In this document: piece by piece, positions 32,724 to 43,500 of the stretch
How positions within the stretch are numbered: position 1 is the first letter of the stretch
Layout of the letters: each line of letters opens with the position of its first letter
Assembly (NCBI RefSeq): GCF_000381925.1
Contig: NZ_KB907308.1
Coordinates: 124,001-188,000, forward strand
Direction: 5' to 3'
Length of the DNA stretch: 64,000 nucleotides
DNA from: Nocardia sp. BMG111209
Lineage (GTDB): Bacteria; Actinomycetota; Actinomycetes; Mycobacteriales; Mycobacteriaceae
Made by a program: the position numbers and the translations under genes
Notes under the pieces: model-generated
Seen by the model: only the letters and a program-made list of their open reading frames with translations
What the model was told of the DNA's origin: nothing
Databases searched by the model: none

Positions 32724-33389
32724 ATGACGACGGCTGTGGAGGTGATCCGCTCCGACCGGGCACTGACGGTCGTACGCGCCCCGCACATTCCCGATCCGCG
32801 CGCACTCGCCGACACCCTCGCGAGCGCCGGAATCCGTGCCGTGGAACTCACTTTCACCACCCCCGGCGTGGTCGAGGCGCTACGAGCCGCGGCCACGTCC
32901 GGGACAGCGATGCTCGGCGCCGGTACGGTGATCACCGCCGAACAGGCCGAACAAGCCATCGCAGCCGGCGCACGATTCCTGGTCACACCCGGCCTACGAC
33001 CCGAGGTCGCGAAAGCCGCTGCCCGCCACGATATCCCGGTGGTGATGGGCGCACTCACCCCGAGCGAGGTCCTCCGAGCCCTGGATCTCGGCGCCACCGC
33101 GGTGAAGATCTTCCCCGCCCGGCTGTTCGGCCCGGGATACCTCACCGATCTGCGCGGCCCCTTCCCTGATGTCGCCCTGATCCCATCCGGCGGAGTGAAC
33201 ACCACCAACGCCGCCGAATTCCTCGAGCACGGCGCGATCGCCGTATCCGCGGGCACCGGAGTCGTCCCACCCGCCGCCGTCGCCGCGGGCCGATGGACCG
33301 AAATCGCCGAGCGCGCAGCAGATTTCGTCCGCGCCCTGGGCCCGAATCAGGCTGCGCCGAGAATCTCCAGCACCACATCCGAGGTATAG
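32724..33389 (+). CDS. KDPG/KHG aldolase family protein
   Basis: 221 aa. Class I aldolase barrel with AVELTFTTPGVVEAL, the phosphate or substrate loop GAGTVIT, FLVTPGL and the Schiff-base lysine in AVKIFPARLFGPGYL; LIPSGGVNTTNAAEFL closes the site. Expected reaction is cleavage of a 2-keto-3-deoxy sugar acid to pyruvate plus an aldehyde. It overlaps the convergent gene at 33347-34366 by 43 bp. Confidence 0.9.
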   Translation: MTTAVEVIRSDRALTVVRAPHIPDPRALADTLASAGIRAVELTFTTPGVVEALRAAATSGTAMLGAGTVITAEQAEQAIAAGARFLVTPGLRPEVAKAAARHDIPVVMGALTPSEVLRALDLGATAVKIFPARLFGPGYLTDLRGPFPDVALIPSGGVNTTNAAEFLEHGAIAVSAGTGVVPPAAVAAGRWTEIAERAADFVRALGPNQAAPRISSTTSEV

Positions 33390-34366
33390 AACGGCTCCAG
33401 CCGAGCCCGGATCAACGTGGCCAGCACGCCGTCCCGCTTCGCCGCCTCGATCACGGCGGGCCCGTACCGCAGAATCTCCCCGGTGATGTCGTCGGCGGTC
33501 AGCCCGAGCTCCGGCAGCAGCGCCGCGAGGGTGTGATCACCGTACTTGGTGAAGAAAACCTCCACCGCCTCGTCGAGCAGCAACCCGACGTACTCCTTGT
33601 TGCGGGTGCCGGTGGCGATCCGATGCCCGATCAGCACGAGTTCGCGCAGGTCGTGCTGAGTCAGATACTGCCGCAACCCACTGACCGGCTCACCCGCGTG
33701 CAGATCCCAGAACTGCATGGCCGCCCCGTGCACCGGCGCCTCACGCAGGGTCTCCCGAATGGCGTTGGTGACCCGCCGCAGCGCGTAGAGCGTCCCCCGA
33801 TTGGCCATATCACCGACGAAACTGCCCTCCGCGGCCTTCTTCGCACTCTTGACCGCGGACTGCCCGAGCGACATCAGCGAGGTCATCCCCGGCACCTTGC
33901 CGACGACCTTCTTGTTCGCCTCGAGGATGTCGTCCACGAGCATGTCGACGAATTTGGACGCGACCGGCGCCGCCAACGGCGCCTCCCCCAGGCGATCCAG
34001 CAACCGTTCCTGCGCATCGTGCAGCCCCAGCAGCTTCTCCACCAGCGCCTCGACCGGATCACGATCCACCACATCGCCGAGCGTGTGCTCCTCGTTGCCG
34101 ACGATGTGGTCGTACAACGCATCCGACAGCACCCCGGTCAGATCCCGCAACAGCGGACTGTCCGAACGGTCCACGATCCTGCGCACAGTGGCCTTGGCCT
34201 GCTCGACCCCCACCACATCACGGAAAACGACGGTGTCGGCGACCGTGAGCGCATCGGCGACATCCCGCGCGACCACCTCCGCGAGGCGGTCACCGGTCAC
34301 CTCCGCCAGCAGGAAGTCGACCTGCGCGTCCAGCAGTCGTCCGGCGATCTCCCGCGGCTCGGTCAT
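33347..34366 (-). CDS. Conserved hypothetical protein, mostly helical
   Basis: 339 aa, no signal peptide, no transmembrane helix. Sequence is rich in amphipathic helices (LLDAQVDFLLAEVTGDRLAE, DALYDHIVGNEEHTLGDVVD, TRNKEYVGLLLDEAVEVFFTKYG). I know similar uncharacterised proteins in Nocardia and Mycobacterium but no function. ATG 34366 is chosen because GAGGG lies 8 nt upstream; ATG 34381 is too close to GGAGAGG. The next gene upstream (34407-34886) is 40 bp away and probably in the same transcript. Confidence 0.75.
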   Translation of the reverse strand: MTEPREIAGRLLDAQVDFLLAEVTGDRLAEVVARDVADALTVADTVVFRDVVGVEQAKATVRRIVDRSDSPLLRDLTGVLSDALYDHIVGNEEHTLGDVVDRDPVEALVEKLLGLHDAQERLLDRLGEAPLAAPVASKFVDMLVDDILEANKKVVGKVPGMTSLMSLGQSAVKSAKKAAEGSFVGDMANRGTLYALRRVTNAIRETLREAPVHGAAMQFWDLHAGEPVSGLRQYLTQHDLRELVLIGHRIATGTRNKEYVGLLLDEAVEVFFTKYGDHTLAALLPELGLTADDITGEILRYGPAVIEAAKRDGVLATLIRARLEPFYTSDVVLEILGAA

Positions 34367-34406
34367 CGAACCCACCCTCATCCTCTCCGGGCCGCCGGAG
34401 GGCCGG

Positions 34407-34886
34407 TCACTCGTCGCGCATCGACTTGCGGATCCGATCCAGGCGCTCGCGTGCGGCCTTCTCGCGCGCGTCCCACTGTTCTTCCACGGTGCGGCCGGTC
34501 GGCGCCTGCGAGGACAGTTCCCCCATCCCCTGCGCGGTACCGATCCGCTGCTCGACCTTATCCCGAACTGACTCCCAAGTAGGTACGCCACCGGGCCCGT
34601 ACGCCCCCAGCCCACCCGGCACCGCCGCCCCGGGAATCCCGGCCACACCCCCGACCTGCCCGAACGGCTCCTCCACGATCGGCTCCACCACGATCTCCGG
34701 CAACTCGGTGGCAGAACTCACAGCCACCCCCGCCTCCGCATGACCCCCCTGCCCCACCAGATCGGCCGCCACCAGATGCAGCCGATCCAACCGAGGCCGC
34801 CCGGTGGTCGCCCCCAGCACCACGGCCAGCAGATCGTCATCCGACAACCCCGCCACTACCGCCGTCACATCACTGATATCCGACAT
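34407..34886 (-). CDS. Hypothetical protein
   Basis: 159 aa. An N-terminal helical segment (VTAVVAGLSDDDLLAVVLGA) is followed by a Gly/Pro-rich middle (VGGVAGIPGAAVPGGLGAYG) and a strongly charged C-terminal helix (TVEEQWDAREKAARERLDRI). No family recognised. Lies upstream of the 339-aa gene in a likely two-gene operon. Confidence 0.65.
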   Translation of the reverse strand: MSDISDVTAVVAGLSDDDLLAVVLGATTGRPRLDRLHLVAADLVGQGGHAEAGVAVSSATELPEIVVEPIVEEPFGQVGGVAGIPGAAVPGGLGAYGPGGVPTWESVRDKVEQRIGTAQGMGELSSQAPTGRTVEEQWDAREKAARERLDRIRKSMRDE

Positions 34887-34946
34887 GAGTCCAGGCTACT
34901 GACACGACCGGCAGCCCGGCCCGACTCGTGACCTTCCGGCGGCCCG

Positions 34947-36479
34947 CTACGACGATCGGGCGGCTCGCGCGCGGTCACGGTAGCGGTGGCCGAAACCGAT
35001 CAGATAGCGCTGCGGCGGCACGGACGACGAGGACTTCTCGACGACGGCGTCGTCGGCGATGTAGTAGACGGCCCGCCCGAGCATGACCTGACCGGGCGCC
35101 GTGGGCACATAGACCATCCAACCATGTTGGACCCGTTCGGCTTTGAGCCTGTCCAGCGGATAGGCCGTGGTCTCGTGCCCCTGTTCGAGAATATGAGCGC
35201 GGACCCGGGCCACCGCTTCCTGCTGCGGCAGCGGCGATTCGGCGATCGCGGAGGTGAGACCGGCCAAGGTGAGCTGGTTGTGCGCGGCATCGATGTCGGA
35301 GGTGTCGCTGTCGAGCAGGCCGGCGAGCAGCGATCGGGTCACGGTGCCGGACTCGGCTGCGGAGATCAACTGCGCCGCAGCAGTTTCGACGTCCGCATCG
35401 ATACGCCGGCCGACGGCGGCGAGTACCCTGCCCGCGACGCCGGCGGTGGACTCGGCGGTCCACAGTCCCGGCACCGCCGGGGCGAGATCCGGGCCGGCCG
35501 GTGACTCGCCGCGATACCATCGGCCGTCGTCCCACCAATAGCAGAACGACAGTGTCCCGGCCGCGGCCCGCGGATTGAGCACCGCGTCGGTGATCCATTC
35601 CGGCGCACCGGCATACAGATCCGGCAGCGAATCTTTCCCGTTGTACGCGGCATCCAGGTTCGAGGCGTTCCAGACGCCGCCCGAGATCACCGCCCGGTCG
35701 TGGGCCAGCAGGTAGAGGCTGCTGCCACTGCGTCCCATGCCTTCGAACCACGCCAGCGATGGCAGGATCCGTGGTCCGCCCGACGACCCGACGGCGGCGT
35801 AGACCGCCGCGAGTGTTGCCCACCGGGCCCACAGCCGAGGCAGATCGGGGAAGTCGCCGGTCGACGGCAGCGGATGTGTCCCGGTGTCCCGGTGGCGGCG
35901 AGCCTGCTCGGCCGCAGCGCGCGGTGAGCGGAGTTGCCGATCTCGGTGTCCCACATACGCGGCCAGCCACACCGGCAACCGAGCGCGTGGATAAGCTTGC
36001 AGGTCGGCAAGATACGCGTCCGGCGCCAGCAGATCCTCATCCGGAAACGGTTCGTCACCGTAGTCGTAGTCCGTGTCGAGCCCGCCCGCGGCGGTGAGCC
36101 GGATCAGCATTCGCCACCACGGCCCCGCGGCCATGCGCGCGGCCGCCTCACGCTGCTCGCGAACCGCCGCGAGCACCCGGATGGACGGCTCCATCCGGGC
36201 TGGACGGTCCCCCTCGGTGACGGCGATACGCCACGACTGCGCGGCGACGGTCCACACGAACACCGCGTCGAGGCGTTCCCATCCGGCCGGGGCCGCGGCG
36301 GCCAGTTCCCGGGCGATCGTGTGGGTCAGTTCCCGAGTCCGCAGTGCGAGTTGTCGTGGGTCGGTCGGGACCGGTGGGTCGTGATGGGCGAGCGCGAACG
36401 CGACATCGGCCTCCTCGGTGGAACCCGTGAGCGAGTTGTCCGACTGCTCACCGGCGGAATCGGCCACCTGCCCAGACAC
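34947..36479 (-). CDS. Hypothetical protein with Imm35/YrhB-like C-terminal domain, toxin island
   Basis: 510 aa. The N-terminal 110 residues are helical (LALRTRELTHTIARELAAAA) with VFVWTVAAQSWRIAV, a pattern seen in actinobacterial type VII-associated proteins. The middle is Trp/Tyr-rich (GTLSFCYWWDDGRWYRGES). The C terminus (RAHILEQGHETTAYPLDRLK, HGWMVYV, LGRAVYYIADDAVVEKSSSS) resembles the YrhB/Imm35 immunity fold; this is by eye. GTG 36479 has a GGAGGGGAG about 7 nt upstream. Divergent from the WXG100-like gene; a 12-bp inverted repeat lies between. Confidence 0.7.
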   Translation of the reverse strand: MSGQVADSAGEQSDNSLTGSTEEADVAFALAHHDPPVPTDPRQLALRTRELTHTIARELAAAAPAGWERLDAVFVWTVAAQSWRIAVTEGDRPARMEPSIRVLAAVREQREAAARMAAGPWWRMLIRLTAAGGLDTDYDYGDEPFPDEDLLAPDAYLADLQAYPRARLPVWLAAYVGHRDRQLRSPRAAAEQARRHRDTGTHPLPSTGDFPDLPRLWARWATLAAVYAAVGSSGGPRILPSLAWFEGMGRSGSSLYLLAHDRAVISGGVWNASNLDAAYNGKDSLPDLYAGAPEWITDAVLNPRAAAGTLSFCYWWDDGRWYRGESPAGPDLAPAVPGLWTAESTAGVAGRVLAAVGRRIDADVETAAAQLISAAESGTVTRSLLAGLLDSDTSDIDAAHNQLTLAGLTSAIAESPLPQQEAVARVRAHILEQGHETTAYPLDRLKAERVQHGWMVYVPTAPGQVMLGRAVYYIADDAVVEKSSSSVPPQRYLIGFGHRYRDRARAARSS

Positions 36480-36494
36480 ATTCGCGCTCCCCTC

Positions 36495-36528
36495 CGGTAT
36501 CGGATGCGACCCTACACATCCGATACCG
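36495..36528. promoter_or_regulatory. Long perfect inverted repeat in the toxin-island promoter region
   Basis: CGGTATCGGATG (36495-36506) and its exact complement (36517-36528) with a 10-nt spacer, in the 132-bp gap between the divergent genes. Too regular for chance; probably an operator for an unidentified regulator, or an mRNA hairpin. Confidence 0.5.
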
Positions 36529-36611
36529 CGGCCGCATCGGACATTCGGGTTGAATGTGCGGTACGGCTGTGGCAGCGTCGGAGGGGGAGCTTCGGGAGGG
36601 AGTCGATCAGC

Positions 36612-36935
36612 ATGAGCGACAGAGTCGAAGTGAATCCGGATGCACTGCGCGCCGCCGCCGGGAGAACGGCCGAGGTGCACGACCGAGTTCACGACATTTT
36701 CACATCGTTGCAGAACGCGTTGTCCGCCAAAGGAACTCCGTGGGGGAACGACGAATACGGGCAACGGTTCGCGGAGGGGGAGAACGGCTACCTGGCCCAG
36801 TCCCGTAATCAGACCGGGGGGATCGCCACCGTTGCGGCGACCTTCGACGGGTTCGCGACCGCACAGGGCGTGGCCGTCACGACGCTGCTCGGCACCGAAG
36901 ACGGCAATGCCGATTCCTTCGGCGCTGGCCGATGA
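36612..36935 (+). CDS. WXG100-like ESX (type VII) secretion protein
   Basis: 107 aa. Helix-turn-helix hairpin with the turn motif TPWGNDEYGQRF replacing the classical WXG, followed by YLAQSR and a second helix. Proteins of this type act as secretion partners of larger ESX substrates. GGGAGGGAG is 9 nt before ATG 36612. It overlaps the YbaB gene by 4 bp and is 600 bp upstream of the giant toxin frame, so it likely helps export it. Confidence 0.83.
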   Translation: MSDRVEVNPDALRAAAGRTAEVHDRVHDIFTSLQNALSAKGTPWGNDEYGQRFAEGENGYLAQSRNQTGGIATVAATFDGFATAQGVAVTTLLGTEDGNADSFGAGR

Positions 36936-37435
36936 CCAACGAGCAGGGCAAAGGTGAGCTGGCCGGTCTGCTCGACGAATTCCGGGTGCAGATGCACGCG
37001 ATCGCCGACATCCATCGCAAGCGGGCCGAACTGCTGGCCGACGGTACCGGCGGGGGCAGGCGGGTGACGGTGACCGTCAACGCCGACGGCGTCGTCGTCG
37101 AAACCAAGTTCAGCGCGGACATCCTCGAGCTCGAACCGTCCGACATCGCACGAGCCGTCACCGAGGCCGCACAGGCCGCCGCCGCCGAAATGGCCCGCAA
37201 GAACAGCGAAATCATGGCTCCGTTGCACGACAGCCGCGCTCGGGTACCGAAGTTGTCCGATCTGATCGTCGGGCTGCCGGACGTCGAGGACATGGTCCCC
37301 GCACCGCAGCCGATCTCCACCGCGCCGCCCGCCGCCCGGGAACGCCTGCGGCACAACGTCGAGGAACAACCGTTCAGCGACGTGGAGTACCTCGATCCGC
37401 GGCCGCGCGGCACCGTCGACGACACGAACTGGTAG
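36932..37435 (+). CDS. YbaB/EbfC family nucleoid-associated-like protein
   Basis: 167 aa. N-terminal half fits YbaB/EbfC (LAGLLDEFRVQMHAIADIHR, VTVTVNADGVVVETKF); C-terminal half is a disordered-looking extension with SDLIVGLPDVEDMVP. YbaB-type proteins with tails frequently lie between WXG100-like and toxin genes in Nocardia ESX loci and may act as chaperones or DNA-binding factors. ATGA overlap with the preceding gene. Confidence 0.83.
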   Translation: MTNEQGKGELAGLLDEFRVQMHAIADIHRKRAELLADGTGGGRRVTVTVNADGVVVETKFSADILELEPSDIARAVTEAAQAAAAEMARKNSEIMAPLHDSRARVPKLSDLIVGLPDVEDMVPAPQPISTAPPAARERLRHNVEEQPFSDVEYLDPRPRGTVDDTNW

Positions 37436-37520
37436 CACGTCGCGGCGTAGCACGCGACCTCGAATTCGATTGTATGACAATGACACACGGTAAAGCCGCG
37501 CCCGCGGACGGAGGTGGGCG

Positions 37521-40500
37521 ATGATTCCGCGCCCGCCGGGCGCGGGCTGGCTGGGCTGGCTGGCGGGTATGAAATGGCCCGACGGCGACGAGGATTCGTT
37601 GTGGGACATGGCCCAGGACTGGCACACCCACGCGGATCGGCTGCGCGCCGTCGGGGATCACATCGATGTCGCGAAAGCGGCTGCACAGGTGGCGTATCCG
37701 TTCGGTGACGGCGGCCGGGCGATGGTTGCCGAGCTGGACAAGATGCGCACGGGCGACGGCTCGATCGAGGAACTCGCCGACTGGATGCAGCGGGTGGGCG
37801 ACAGTGCCCACGGCATGGGCACCGAGATCGAGTACACCAAGCTCATGTTCTACGCCACGCTGGTCACACTGGCCATCGACCTGGCCGCGGCTCCGCTGAC
37901 CGGCCCACTCATGGGCGAGGCCGAGGCGGCCGCGGTCGGCGCCGCTCGGGTGGCGGTGCGATTCCTGACCAGGCGGCTGCTGACGGAAGCGGCCGAGCGG
38001 GCTGCCGAGACCGCGACGGCGGCCGTGGTCCGGTACACCGTGCGGCACATCGCGCTGAACACCTTCCTCGGCGGTATCACCGACGCCGGGATCCAGGCCG
38101 GCCAGATGTTCGAGGGAACGCGCGACACGTTCGACTTCGGGCAGCTCGGCATGACGGCACTGACCGTGGGCGCCGCCGGCGCCATCGGCGGGCCCATCGG
38201 CACCCGAATCGGAGCGGCGATCGCCGTTCCCGCGTCGCGGGCGCTCGGCAACCGGATCGGCGCCTATGCCTCGCATGCCGCCGGTGGCATGGTGGGTGGA
38301 ACGGTCGCGGGCGGAGCCGGAGGCCTCGCCGCCGTGGCCACCGGCGGCGAATTCGATTGGCGCACGGTCACCGGCGGCGCTGCCCAGGGCGCCACCGCGG
38401 GCCTGCGGCACGGTGCAGTCGCCTACCGCGATCACGCCGTCGACGCCGCCGCCGCGCATCCCGGCGACCCGGCCCGGCTCGCCGAGCATTCCGAATCGTC
38501 CCGGCAGCACAGCATTTCACCCGACGGCAGCACCGATCGGCCCGCGAGCCGCCCGGGTACGGATCAGGAATCCCGAGGACATCCGCCGGACGACTCGCCG
38601 GCCAAGCCACACAGCGATACCCCGGCGCCCGCACACGAGGCGGAACCGAAGGGGGGCAACGTCGAGCAGAGCCCGCGACGAGCGCAGTTCGCGGAGAACA
38701 GCCCCGGCGCCGGCGAAAATCACCGCGGCGGGGCAACATTCACCGAGCAGGAGGTGTCGGCCCAGCCGGCAGCGGCCTCCCCACGCGCCGGCACGCCGGC
38801 CGCCACCGGTGCGGGATCCCCACTCGCCCAAGCCGATCCGGTGTCGAACTCGCCCGCTCCGGCCCGCAACGACATCCCCCCGGTCGCGAAACCTGCGGAC
38901 AGTGCGCAGGTCGCACCACGCCCCAGCTCCGACGTTGCGACAGCCGGGTCCGCTCGGGCGGCCGCCGACGCGCGTTCGTCGCTGCCCACGGAGCTCCGAT
39001 CCGGGGCGGCCGATCGTGTGGAGCCCGCTCCGCTACAGGCACGGCACACCGGCGCGGATGTCACCCCCGCCGCCCCCCGCGCGCAGCAGATCGGTACCGA
39101 GAAGGTCGTCCACCCCGTCGCCGGTGATGCTCCCGAGCCCGGAACTGCCGCGCCCGCAGCAATTCCCGTCGCGGTGCCGGTCACCGAGGCGAATCGGCCC
39201 GCGTCGCGAATCGGCGCCGAGAACGAGCGGCCGAGGCCCGCGAGCCCCGGTCCCGACCTTCGGACATCCGAGACGCCGACGCACGACCCCGTGCGCCGAC
39301 GTCCTCCCACCGACGACACACTCCCCGCCGCACCGCACGAACACGTCGACGCCACCACCGAGCACCACGCCACCGAACCGGAGCCGGACAGCTCGCCGGA
39401 CCCGGCCCGAAACGACTGCGGCCCCGAGGCTCTTCGGGCCGTGCGGGAGTTGACCGGCGCCGACGACGTCCACGTGCCCGACGGCGACCATATCGCCGAC
39501 CACGGCATGACCGCACACGAGCTCGAGGACGCCGCCGGCGGCGAGATGCGGGAATATCTGTCCCACGACGAGATCGCCGACCATCTCATCCGGCTCGGCG
39601 ACGGCGCGACCGCCCTGGTGATCGACGAATTCCACGGCGCGAGCGGCGAAGAAGGAATCGGCGCACACGCCTACGTCCTGCACAACGACAACGGCCGGAT
39701 CGTGATCCACGAGGACGGAACCACCCGGCCCTACCCCCCGGACGACACGAATGTCCGCTCGACGCACGGCATTCTGTACGACCCACGGGGAAATCCGCTG
39801 CATCCCCTCGAATCCGGCGGCGGCACTCGTCCGGCCGGCGAACGACCGTTGTCCCGCATCGGCAATGCCGATCCGCACGGCGAGCCCGGTGATCGCCCGG
39901 AACCGACCGAGCGTCCACCGACACCGCAGGAGCGAGTAGCCCAGGATGCCTGCGACCGGATGCCCCTCGCCGAACGTGAGGCGATCGCGGACTATGTCGG
40001 CGACGCCTACAACGAGATCAACCGCCACCTGCGTTTCGGTGAGGACCTCGTCACGGTGCCACCGGAGACCATCGATCTGATCCGCAGCGGCCTGGACCGG
40101 CTCCCGAATCATGTCGGCCCGGTCAAACGTTCGATCATGCTCGGACCGGCAGAGTTGGAGAGGTTCTGGTACGAGAACCGACGTGGCAACGTCGTCGAGG
40201 ACCCCGGGTTCGTGTCGACCTCGAAGACCAAGTTCAAATGGAACCCGAATGTCAAGCTGACCATCATATCCGCCACCGGCAAGGACATCTCCTATCTGCG
40301 GCCACCCGGGATGCGCGGCGAGGCCGAGGTTCTCATTCCCGACGGCAGGCAGTTCCGGGTCCTGGACAGGGAGATGGACTCCGACGGAACGATGCACGTC
40401 ACCTGGGAGGAGATCACCGAGACAGCGCAGTCGCCGGGCGACCGGGACACGACATCCGCCCCACGGCCACTCGACGAGCCGGATGTTCCCTTTCCCGGCG

Positions 40501-43500
40501 ACGTCGCCGTCGAGCTCGACAAGGGCTTCTCCCTCGACCTCCCGGATTCGCGACCGGCCACGGCGCGCGATCCGTCCGAAGTCGCGGAACCACAGCAACA
40601 TTCGGCCGAGGCCCCGCCGACACGGGTCGACGCGCCCGATCCGGCGCGAGTACCCCGACCACCGGAAGAAGTCACCCCGCGGATGCGGAGCGTCGTCACC
40701 GAACTCGCGCAAGCGTCACGAGATCCGGTCCAGGCTCACCGGTTGCCCGAACTGCGACGGGATTACGCACGTCTGCTCGACGAAGCCGGACTGCTCGATC
40801 CGAGAACAGCCGACCCGGCGTGGCGGCGGCTGGCGGCCCACGACAGCGAACTCGCACGATATCTGGCCGACAATCACGCCGCACTGCTGCGGACCCGCGA
40901 GGGGGAAAGCGCCGCACCGCACCATGATTCCGGCGGGCACCAGCCACGGCCGGACGATCCGAGCCCACCGGCGCCGCCCGAGAACAGCCAGGCGGAGCAG
41001 TCCCGGCAGGCGCGAGAGTGGTACCGCGGACAGCCGACCGACGATCGGACTCCGGTACGACTCGAGGACGGTCCGCCCGCCTATGTGGTCCGGCGCTATC
41101 CGCACGGGCCCGGCGGCCCGGTCGCGGTCGTGCGGATCGAGGCGCACGTGACCTACGACCACACGGTCACTCCGGACCGCGTCGCGCGCTTGTGGGAGCG
41201 AGCGCAGTCGGCAGTGGACGTTCGCCTGAACCACGCCCGGCAGTTGCTGTCCGGAGACCGGCTGCTGGTCGACCTCGTGCACACCGCGGACCCGGCACGC
41301 GCGCACCTGCGCGTCCATGTCACCGACGCGCCCGGCCCGTGGCATCCGGACAGCCCGGCGGCAGACCTCGCCGCGCAACTGCGCCGGCAACTCGGCCTGC
41401 CCGACGCCGCCGAAACACTCGGCCGTGGACCGAGTCCCGACGATATCCGCACGCTCAGCAACGCCATCGCCGCAGCCAATACCCCTGTCACGCGCCCCGG
41501 CCTGGCCGAGGGTCGCGTGTTCGGGCGCGGCAACCTGCAGCACGTGGAAGACCCGGCGTATCAGCACGTCGTCGAAGACTCGGTACGACAACACAACTCG
41601 TTCCGCGTCGGTGCCGATCCGCACCGCTACGCGGACCTCGTCAACGACGGCGGCCCCGCCCGGCTCGGACGCGGAAACGATTGCAGCGAGGTCGCCCTCG
41701 CCGTGCTCTCCACGCACAACGGCCGCCCCGTGGTGGCCGCGCCGCGATGGCCGGACCGGTTGGCCGACGGCACACTGGATCTGCGGAGCGGGGAACGCGC
41801 CGCGTTGCAACGTGCCGAGCAGTGGATCGGCGGGACATGGCAGAACTTCGACAGTGCGGGCAGATCTGTCCCGGATCAGTTCCGGGCCCTGCACGACTGG
41901 ATCGCGCAACTCGGCCCCGGCTCGTCGGCCTACGTCCACAACTATTGGCATGCCACGGATCCCGTCACCGGACAACGGCTGTACCACCCGGACGGCAGCC
42001 CGGTCGTCGCGGCCTCGCATGCCACCGCGATCGTCTATCCCCACGAGGGCAACGGCCCGTTGTGGGTGGACGCCCAGCCGAAACCGGCGATCATTTCCGA
42101 TCGGCCACCCGCCCATCTGGTAAATGGTTCGGCGGCAGTGCGTTTCATGACCGTCGACCCGAGCGGAGGATCACCCGGTGGCACCGCAGCTGCACACCAT
42201 GGAACAAGTCCGGCAATATCTCACCCACGCCTTTCCGAACCAGCGGTTCGGGGCGATCGTCCCGAGCCGGCACGGATGGATCTGCCGCCCGGAACTCACC
42301 CCGGAGGAGATCGCCCGGGGACAGGACCTGGGCCTGACCAACTACGTGGTGAATCGGGAGACGGGCGTGGTGACCGTGCACCCGAGCCTGCACCCGGAAA
42401 CGATCGGCGAGATGTACGACCGGGCGATCTCGACCGGCAGGCCGGTGCAGGGCGCCCAGATCTACCCGGCACTCACCCGGACGAGCGTGCAGCGGATCCA
42501 CGAGGATTCGGCGACGATCGGCTATCTCGTCCAGATCGAAGCGCTGAGCGGATCGCCCGAAGCGCCGACGGAATTCCGGCTGGACATCGACAAGGACACG
42601 CTGAACCATCACCCGACCGGCCCCGCGGCGGCACTGACGACCTCGTGGCTGGACTGGAGACGCGAGCAGACCGGGGAGTGGCCGAGCCAGGGGACGTTCG
42701 AGGAGTAGCACACGAGGCCGGAGCGGAACCGTCGGCCACCACGGAACCGCAGCACGGACCGGTGCCGTCACCGTTCGCCGAGGCTCACCGTTATTCGGAG
42801 CTGCCGGCGAACCAGCACCATCCGTGGCCCAGTGATCCGGTGACCGGCCATCCGATCCGGCAGCGCGACCTCGACTTCATCGGCCGCGATCCGGAGGAGG
42901 TCGGCTGGTGGATGCATCGCGAAGCTCCGCTCGGTATGACCCCGGATCTCTACCGCGGCTGGCGAATGTCATTGCTGGAGGCGCTGGTTCGCGACGGCGT
43001 CCCGCTGGATCAGGTGGATGTCCGGCTACGAGGTTCCGGCGCGGACTTCTACTCGGCCGTCCACAAGAAGACCCCCACCGAGGCGGAGTTGGCGCACGAC
43101 CCCGAGGCTCTGGCCAGACGTCGCGCATGGCTGGGTGACGATCCGGACCAACCGGTCGCCAGGCCGTTCGACTCGATGCACAAGCTCGGTCTGGACGAGC
43201 CCAGCGACTATGACCTCAATCTCTCCTCTGGTCACATGTTCGAGCGCGCGCAACAGGGTTGGGATCCGGCCGATTACGCCGAGCCGTTGACGAGGGATCA
43301 CGGGTATCTGAACAAGAAACTGGTGAGCCGCGAATTCCCGCACTTGACCACCTGGGCGAAGGAATGGACCGCACGCACCGGTCGGGACATGTCGTTCGCG
43401 GTCTTCGACGGCAGCGGACCGAAGGATGTGTCGGAACTCGGCTACTTCGTGCATTTCCGGGATTCCGATTGGATAGTGCACAGACCGGACACCGGCACGG

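Noticed and set aside
39033..40712. 559-codon minus-strand open frame inside the toxin gene
   Set aside because: Antisense to conserved ADP-ribosyltransferase and papain-like domains; no start signal and no recognisable domain.
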